Of a DNA stretch of 16,709 nt, positions 13,016 through 16,709 are shown one piece after another. Origin of the DNA: Thiotrichaceae bacterium. GTDB lineage: Bacteria > Pseudomonadota > Gammaproteobacteria > Thiotrichales > Thiotrichaceae. The stretch's first letter is position 1, and every line of letters starts with the position of its first letter. The notes below the pieces were generated by a model, which worked only from the letters and a program-made list of their open reading frames with translations, ran no database searches and was not told the DNA's origin. The position numbers and the translations under genes were made by a program. Location of the stretch: the NCBI GenBank assembly GCA_027030285.1, contig JALVFC010000048.1:1-16709 (forward strand), read 5' to 3'.

Positions 13016-14131
13016 TTATCGAAACGGGTTCCACCAGGGTGTTTTCTTGTCTGAAGTGTTAGTGGTCTCGGTTGGTGACGAATCATCTGAAGTCGTACCT
13101 GTTGCAGCGTTATTTTGTGCTGTGTTTTCGCCTTCCTCTTTAGCTTCACTTTTGGCAGCTTCGCCTTCTGCCGTAGTGTCATTTTTAGTAGCTTCGCCTT
13201 CTGTCGTAGTGTCACTTTTAGTAGCTTCGCCTTCATCATGATTTGACATTCCTACTGCGGTTGCACCAGCGGCGGCTGCGCCTGCAACAGCAGTGGCTGC
13301 TTTTTTAGCCATGTCTTTCATGTCACTGGCTGCTTTTTCAACGGTGTCTGTGGATGTCTCTGCAGCGTCTGTTGTTGCTTCACTGGAAGCTGTGGTTGTT
13401 TCTTCAGTTTTGCTTTCTGGAGCAGCAGTAGATTCTGCTGTTTTTTCTGTAGTGGCTGCTTCTTCCTGCTTGTTTGCGGTGTCAGGCTGTTCAGTTTCAG
13501 TAGTAGCGGCGGGTGCAGGCTCTTGGGTTTCAGCGGTAGCTTCAGGCTGTTGAGCTTCAGTAGTGGTGGCGGTTGTAGATTGTTGAGCTTCAGTAGCAGC
13601 GGCAGGTGCAGTCTGTTGAGCTTCAGTAGCAGTGGCAGGTGCAGGCTGTTGAGTCTCAGTGGTAGCGGCAGGTGCAGGTTGTTGAGTCTCAGTGGTAGCA
13701 GCAGGTGCAGGTTGTTGAGTTTCAGTGGTAGCAGCAGGTGCAGGTTGTTGAGTTTCAGTGGTAGCGGCGGCTGCGGGCTGTTGAGTTTCAGCAGTAGCGG
13801 CGGTTGCAGGTTGTTGGGCTTCAGTAGCAGCAGGCGCAGTTTGTTGAGTTTGGGTATTTGCTGCAGGCTGCTGGGCAGTAGCTGTTGCTCCCGCTCCTGC
13901 TGAACCAGCTGATGCAGCTTGGTTTGCAGGGGCTTCTTGTTGCTCTTGTTCCCCGGCAAGTTTGGTATAGGTCCATTGTATACAAACATTGTCTTTGTAC
14001 ATTTTTGTACAGCTCCAGCCGTTTTGACCAGGGTTGGCCTGTGCAGAGGTTATGGCACCAAGAGTTGCAAGTGTGCTAATGAAAAGTACTTTGTATAGAC
14101 GAGGAGTTTGGGTTTGGCTATCTTCTTTCAT
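13016..14131 (-). CDS. Exported low-complexity repeat protein, function unknown
   Basis: A 371-residue protein I do not recognise. The N-terminus has basic residues (Arg11, Lys14), a hydrophobic stretch (VLFISTLATLGAIT) and a good signal-peptidase site after SAQA (Ala32). A short folded-looking part follows with two cysteines (41 and 50, in WSCTKMYKDNVCIQW) that may form a disulfide. Residues 60-260 are almost only Ala, Thr, Gln, Pro and Glu, with an 11-residue repeat (core TTETQQPAPAA). Residues 262-294 are an Ala/Gly-rich, possibly helical segment (AATAVAGAAAAGATAVG). A second repeat based on EGEATKSDTT covers 300-330, and the protein ends in TPWWNPFR. The ATG at 14131 has an AAAGGA site and a nearby TATAAT, so expression is likely. 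The composition suggests a disordered periplasmic or surface protein, perhaps a spacer or cell-wall-spanning element. Confidence 0.75.
   Translation of the reverse strand: MKEDSQTQTPRLYKVLFISTLATLGAITSAQANPGQNGWSCTKMYKDNVCIQWTYTKLAGEQEQQEAPANQAASAGSAGAGATATAQQPAANTQTQQTAPAATEAQQPATAATAETQQPAAAATTETQQPAPAATTETQQPAPAATTETQQPAPAATTETQQPAPATATEAQQTAPAAATEAQQSTTATTTEAQQPEATAETQEPAPAATTETEQPDTANKQEEAATTEKTAESTAAPESKTEETTTASSEATTDAAETSTDTVEKAASDMKDMAKKAATAVAGAAAAGATAVGMSNHDEGEATKSDTTTEGEATKNDTTAEGEAAKSEAKEEGENTAQNNAATGTTSDDSSPTETTNTSDKKTPWWNPFR
13142..13234 (-). repeat. 30-bp tandem repeat (about three copies) coding EGEATKSDTT
   Basis: Within the low-complexity protein, residues 300-330 repeat a 10-residue unit three times: EGEATKSDTT, EGEATKNDTT and AEGEAAKSEA with drift. 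The DNA copies are close (for example GTAGTGTCA followed by a TTTTAGTAGC block), which suggests fairly recent duplication. The unit keeps the reading frame. Confidence 0.75.
13472..13855 (-). repeat. 33-bp tandem repeat array coding an 11-residue Thr/Glu/Gln/Pro/Ala unit
   Basis: Residues 93-220 of the low-complexity protein consist of about eleven to twelve 11-residue units. The central four (13631-13762) are nearly identical, TTETQQPAPAA; outer units diverge, for example ATEAQQSTTAT, TAETQQPAAAA and TTETEQPDTAN, and one is shortened to nine residues. The 33-bp period keeps the frame, so gain or loss of copies would change protein length without frameshift. The gradient from identical centre to degenerate ends is typical of unequal recombination or slippage. 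Confidence 0.9.
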
Positions 14132-14393
14132 CTTTATTTCCTTTAATTAATATCCTTAATTAGCTGACAGTTTTATGGCGGTGATTATATGGTATTTTTG
14201 AATGGATAGCATAATTTTTCCGGTTTTGGAAAGTCGGAACATTTATAGGGCGTCAGGGAAGTTCCCAGGGTCGGGTGACAACAATCAAGTAACCACCTCA
14301 AAGCCCTGTTCGGTAGCAGCAGGTAGTGTTTGCAAAATGCCACATGATCCATCGTTACCTGAGGCTGCTATTGTAGCAACCATGTGTGCTGAT
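14132..14393. other. Intergenic region upstream of the repeat-protein gene
   Basis: The 262-bp gap lies between two leftward genes. Near the repeat-protein start are an AAAGGA ribosome-binding site, a perfect -10 TATAAT on the minus strand (14189-14184, weak -35), and two TTAATTA-type blocks in the leader (14152-14163). Further up there is an 11-bp palindrome GGGAA-G-TTCCC (14256-14266) and a short TTTCC / GGAAA stem near 14217-14232. No terminator with a T run follows the YebE-like gene. No convincing gene was found. Confidence 0.4.
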
Positions 14394-15107
14394 TTACCGA
14401 TACCCTTCCAGCTCTTTAACCATTTCATCAGGTAGCTCCAGCGCATCAGCCAGGGCATTCATGTATTGTTTTTCCTGCTTGTTTTCCGGATCTGTTACGA
14501 GCATGGAGACTAGATAAATTTCCGCAGCAGTTTCTTTGTCGTCCGCCATTTTTGCAACTGATTTGGCTCCAAGTGGGGTGACAACGCCGGATTTCAGCAC
14601 ATCTTCAATATCCGAGCCGAGTCCCAGTTTTTGAATTTGTTTGTTAATGGTTTCGGTTTCAGCTTCATCCAGCTTGCCATCACACTTGGCGGCGGCGATC
14701 ATGGCTTTAACCAGTGTTTGACTGCGCTCTTCTGCTTCCTTGCCTTGCAGTTTGTCTACTGAAAGGGATTTGGGTGGTTCCAGTGCGGCAGGCTCTTTAG
14801 CTTCTGTTGTTGTGCCTGTGGTTTGTTGCTTTTGCCAGTTTTCCCAGGCTTTCCATGCGATTCCGCCAACTGCGGCGAGACTGCCAATTTTCAGGGCTGA
14901 GCCAGTGAGTTTTCTACCGGAACTGGTGCCGAGTAGCAGTGCGAGTACTCCAGCGGCAATCGCGCCTTTTTTCATGCCATCCAGAGTGGCAGTACGCTCA
15001 TCGCCTTCGCTGGCGATATTGAGTTGTTCTTCTGCCAGTTTTTGACCTTTCTCGGCATACTCTTTACCTGTTTTGATAAGTTCATCCAGAAATGATTGCA
15101 TGTCCAT
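14394..15107 (-). CDS. YebE/DUF533-like inner-membrane protein with TerB-like domain
   Basis: A 237-residue protein resembling E. coli YebE (219 residues, DUF533), an inner-membrane protein of unknown function whose E. coli gene belongs to the Cpx envelope-stress regulon. The N-terminal 40 residues are amphipathic. A glycine-rich membrane region follows at 47-86 (GAIAAGVLALLLGTSSGRKLTG...IGSLAAVGGIAWKAWENW), then a Thr/Glu/Pro linker, and a TerB-like helical domain from about 118 to the end, with AMIAAAKCDGKLDEAE (135-150), AAEIYLVSMLV and YMNALADALELPDEMV. The acidic residues after AAKCDG could bind a metal, as proposed for TerB folds. The ATG at 15107 has a perfect AAGGAG site inside the last codons of hda, 2 nt away, so it is the last gene of perM-hda-yebE. 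Confidence 0.85.
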   Translation of the reverse strand: MDMQSFLDELIKTGKEYAEKGQKLAEEQLNIASEGDERTATLDGMKKGAIAAGVLALLLGTSSGRKLTGSALKIGSLAAVGGIAWKAWENWQKQQTTGTTTEAKEPAALEPPKSLSVDKLQGKEAEERSQTLVKAMIAAAKCDGKLDEAETETINKQIQKLGLGSDIEDVLKSGVVTPLGAKSVAKMADDKETAAEIYLVSMLVTDPENKQEKQYMNALADALELPDEMVKELEGYR

Positions 15108-15109
15108 AA

Positions 15110-15829
15110 TTACTCCTTGCCTTGTTGCTGCGGTTTATCCAGTGCCTGCTTTACCAGCGGTATGGTGATTCTGCGTTTGCTGGTCAGGCTTTCCCTGTCA
15201 AGCTTGTCGAGAATCCCGATAAGTGTAGTAAAATCTCTGGGATACCGCTTGTATATGTATTCAATTACTGCATTATCAAGTTCAATTCCCCTCTGTGCTG
15301 CGCGAAACTTGAGTGCTTTGGTTTTCTCTTCGTCATCCAGTTTGTGTACTTGCAGGTTGGTTCCCCAGAGTAGCCGTGAGTGCAGATCGGGCAGGGAGCA
15401 GTGCAGGTGTCTGGGGTTTTCATTGGCACTGAACAGCAGTACCTGTTGCTGTTCCCTTGCCTGATTGATGAGGTTGAAAAGACTGGTTTCCCAGACTTTT
15501 TGCCCAACAATGCTATGTACATCGTCAATGCAAATGAGTTGATAGCTTGTCGTGCCTTGTAGTACGTCAGTGCCATAGTTTTGCAGTTCTGACAGGGGTA
15601 AATAGGCGGTGCTGATGCCCTTTAGGTGAGCGCGTTGACAACTGGCTTGCAGCAGGTGTGATTTGCCAGCGCTTTTGGCTCCCCAGAGAAACAGCTGTTG
15701 GTGGTCATTGCTGCAAATGGCTTGTTTTAACTCTTGCAGGAGTAGCTGGTTTTGCGCATTGGCATAAAAGGATTCAAAGCGTTGTCCTTCACGAAATGCC
15801 AAATTTACAAGGGGTTGCTGGATTTGCAT
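15110..15829 (-). CDS. hda: DnaA regulatory inactivator Hda
   Basis: A 239-residue AAA+ protein related to DnaA domain III. Hda, bound to the DNA-loaded sliding clamp, triggers ATP hydrolysis by DnaA and prevents repeated initiation. The N-terminus MQIQQPLVNL contains a likely clamp-binding motif (Q-x3-P-L, residues 2-6 or 4-6). The P-loop is WGAKSAGKSHLL (Gly50, Lys56, Ser57), Walker B is LICIDD (98-103), sensor I is in FSANENP (133-139), and the arginine-finger motif is SRLLW with Arg152. The C-terminal lid has KRYPRDFTTLIGILDKLD with the sensor II Arg198. All catalytic features look intact. The ATG shares TAATG with the stop of the upstream perM-like gene. The pairing of an AI-2E/PerM-family gene with hda is common in gammaproteobacteria. 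Confidence 0.94.
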   Translation of the reverse strand: MQIQQPLVNLAFREGQRFESFYANAQNQLLLQELKQAICSNDHQQLFLWGAKSAGKSHLLQASCQRAHLKGISTAYLPLSELQNYGTDVLQGTTSYQLICIDDVHSIVGQKVWETSLFNLINQAREQQQVLLFSANENPRHLHCSLPDLHSRLLWGTNLQVHKLDDEEKTKALKFRAAQRGIELDNAVIEYIYKRYPRDFTTLIGILDKLDRESLTSKRRITIPLVKQALDKPQQQGKE

Positions 15830-16709
15830 TAGATTCTGTAGATGTGGCTTTCTTTATAAGACTGGTGCAGATGGCGCATAATGACAGCCAGTATGGCAGC
15901 AATGGGAAGCGCCAGCAATACACCCAGGAAACCAAACAGTTGACCGCCAGCCAGTACGGCAAAGATGACGGTGACCGGATGTAGCCCAATACGTTCACCC
16001 ACCAGCAGAGGCGTTAGTATCATACCTTCAATAAGCTGTGCAATGCCAAATACCAGCAGCACCAGCAGCAGGTCAGTTAAATCCTGTGTCTGGAACATGA
16101 CCGCAGCCCCGGCAATCAGGACACCCGTGATCAGACCCAGGTAAGGCACGAAGCTGAGCATGCCAGCCAGCAAACCAATCAGCAGGGAAAATTCCACACC
16201 AACCAGCCATAATCCAAAGGTGTAAATCATGCCCAGACTCAGCATCACCAGCATTTGACCGCGTAAAAACGCACTGAGTACCGCATCGGACTCTTTGGCA
16301 AGGCGTTGGATGGTGGGGGCTGCCGAACGGGGGAGCAGATCATCGATATAGGCAACAAAATGATCCCAGTCACGTAACATATAGAAGGTAACCACTGGTG
16401 TGAGAGCGATATTGGCAAGCCAGGTCGCCACCAGCATGCCAGATTTTGAAACCGTGCTAATCAGTCCGCGAATAATGCCTCCCGCCTGGTTCCAGTGTGA
16501 GCCTATCATGGCTTTGATGCGGTCTACTTCGAGTACCGAGACATCTACATTTAAATCATTTGTGAGATAGGGTTGTAACTGTTTGACAGCCCAGTCAAGA
16601 TAGCCAGGGAGACGGTGTAGCAGGGTTTTTATCTGTGTTTCCAGTACCGGAATGACCAGTAAAAAGATTAACAGAATAAAGGTAAGTAGCACCAGAAAGA
16701 CAATAACGA
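15829..16709 (-). CDS. perM: AI-2E/PerM-family membrane transporter, N-terminus outside window
   Basis: The frame stays open to the right edge of the window, reading VIVFLVLLTF before an internal GTG at 16692, so the gene is cut off at its 5' end. The 293 residues seen cover all but about the first 60 of a family near 350 long. Multiple hydrophobic segments, ALTPVVTFYMLRDWDHFV, LSFVPYLGLITGVLIAG, LIEGMILTPLLVGERIGLHP and GGQLFGFLGVLLALPIAAILAV are typical of the AI-2E transporter family (Pfam AI-2E_transport). Members include YdgG/TqsA, linked to autoinducer-2 export, and PerM, whose substrate is unknown. Proximity to hda favours the PerM branch. The stop overlaps the hda start by one base, so both are likely co-translated. 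Confidence 0.93.
   Translation of the reverse strand, partial: VIVFLVLLTFILLIFLLVIPVLETQIKTLLHRLPGYLDWAVKQLQPYLTNDLNVDVSVLEVDRIKAMIGSHWNQAGGIIRGLISTVSKSGMLVATWLANIALTPVVTFYMLRDWDHFVAYIDDLLPRSAAPTIQRLAKESDAVLSAFLRGQMLVMLSLGMIYTFGLWLVGVEFSLLIGLLAGMLSFVPYLGLITGVLIAGAAVMFQTQDLTDLLLVLLVFGIAQLIEGMILTPLLVGERIGLHPVTVIFAVLAGGQLFGFLGVLLALPIAAILAVIMRHLHQSYKESHIYRI

Noticed and set aside
13523..13903. Rightward frame of 126 codons with Ser/Arg/Leu/Cys repeats opposite the repeat protein
   Set aside because: Antisense shadow of the repeat array, with no start-site support.
13318..13989. Long leftward open frame of 223 codons rich in Leu, Pro and Lys, overlapping the repeat protein
   Set aside because: It is the same tandem repeat read in another frame. 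The 33-bp unit has no stops in several frames, and this version has no signal peptide, domain or ribosome-binding site.
14285..14383. Leftward 33-codon frame after the YebE-like gene, containing TLPAATEQ and a 13-bp GGTAGCAGCAGGT match to the repeat array
   Set aside because: There is no ribosome-binding site. The short resemblance to TAPAATEAQQ could be a leftover repeat fragment but is too short to tell from chance.
14202..14435. Rightward 77-codon frame in the intergenic region
   Set aside because: It runs into the 3' end of the YebE-like gene on the other strand, has no ribosome-binding site and no recognisable protein sequence.

Overview
The window reads as chromosomal DNA of a gammaproteobacterium of moderate GC content. 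The evidence is a set of housekeeping genes whose closest recognisable relatives and neighbour pairs are gammaproteobacterial: rpmH-rnpA-yidC-mnmE, perM-hda, trpS-scpA-scpB, yciO, yciB, yciI and a full-length ubiC. I cannot place it below class with confidence. There are no rRNA or tRNA genes, no insertion sequences, no prophage genes and no CRISPR array.

Layout. (1) 1-1355, plus strand: the 3' part of an eptA-type lipid A phosphoethanolamine transferase gene, overlapping a PAP2-family phosphatase gene. (2) 1352-5235, minus strand: a tight run yciO > trpS > scpA > scpB > ubiC, combining translation, condensin partners and the first step of ubiquinone synthesis. (3) 5236-5418: divergent promoter region. 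(4) 5419-8353, plus strand: yciB, yciI, a secreted parvulin-type prolyl isomerase and ygfZ. (5) 8419-9143, minus strand: a YefM/YoeB toxin-antitoxin pair with an intact toxin active site, a palindromic operator and an unexplained 171-bp spacer between antitoxin and toxin. (6) 9190-12795, minus strand: rpmH > rnpA > yidC > mnmE, packed with overlaps and lacking the usual yidD. (7) 12796-13015: rpmH promoter and a long perfect-stem inverted repeat. (8) 13016-14131, minus strand: an exported, very low-complexity Ala/Thr/Gln/Pro/Glu-rich protein with an 11-residue tandem repeat. (9) 14394-16709, minus strand: perM-like (truncated by the window edge) > hda > a YebE/DUF533-like gene.

Functional themes are envelope biogenesis (EptA, PAP2, YidC, YciB, prolyl isomerase, YebE-like, PerM-like), RNA and translation (TrpRS, MnmE, RnpA, L34, YciO, YgfZ) and chromosome maintenance (ScpA/B, Hda). 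Most of the window is ordinary core genome. The points most worth a second look are the repeat protein, the split toxin-antitoxin operon, the four-cysteine iron-sulfur-type motif in the long TrpRS, the missing yidD, and the hairpin upstream of rpmH. I found no clearly new multi-gene system.
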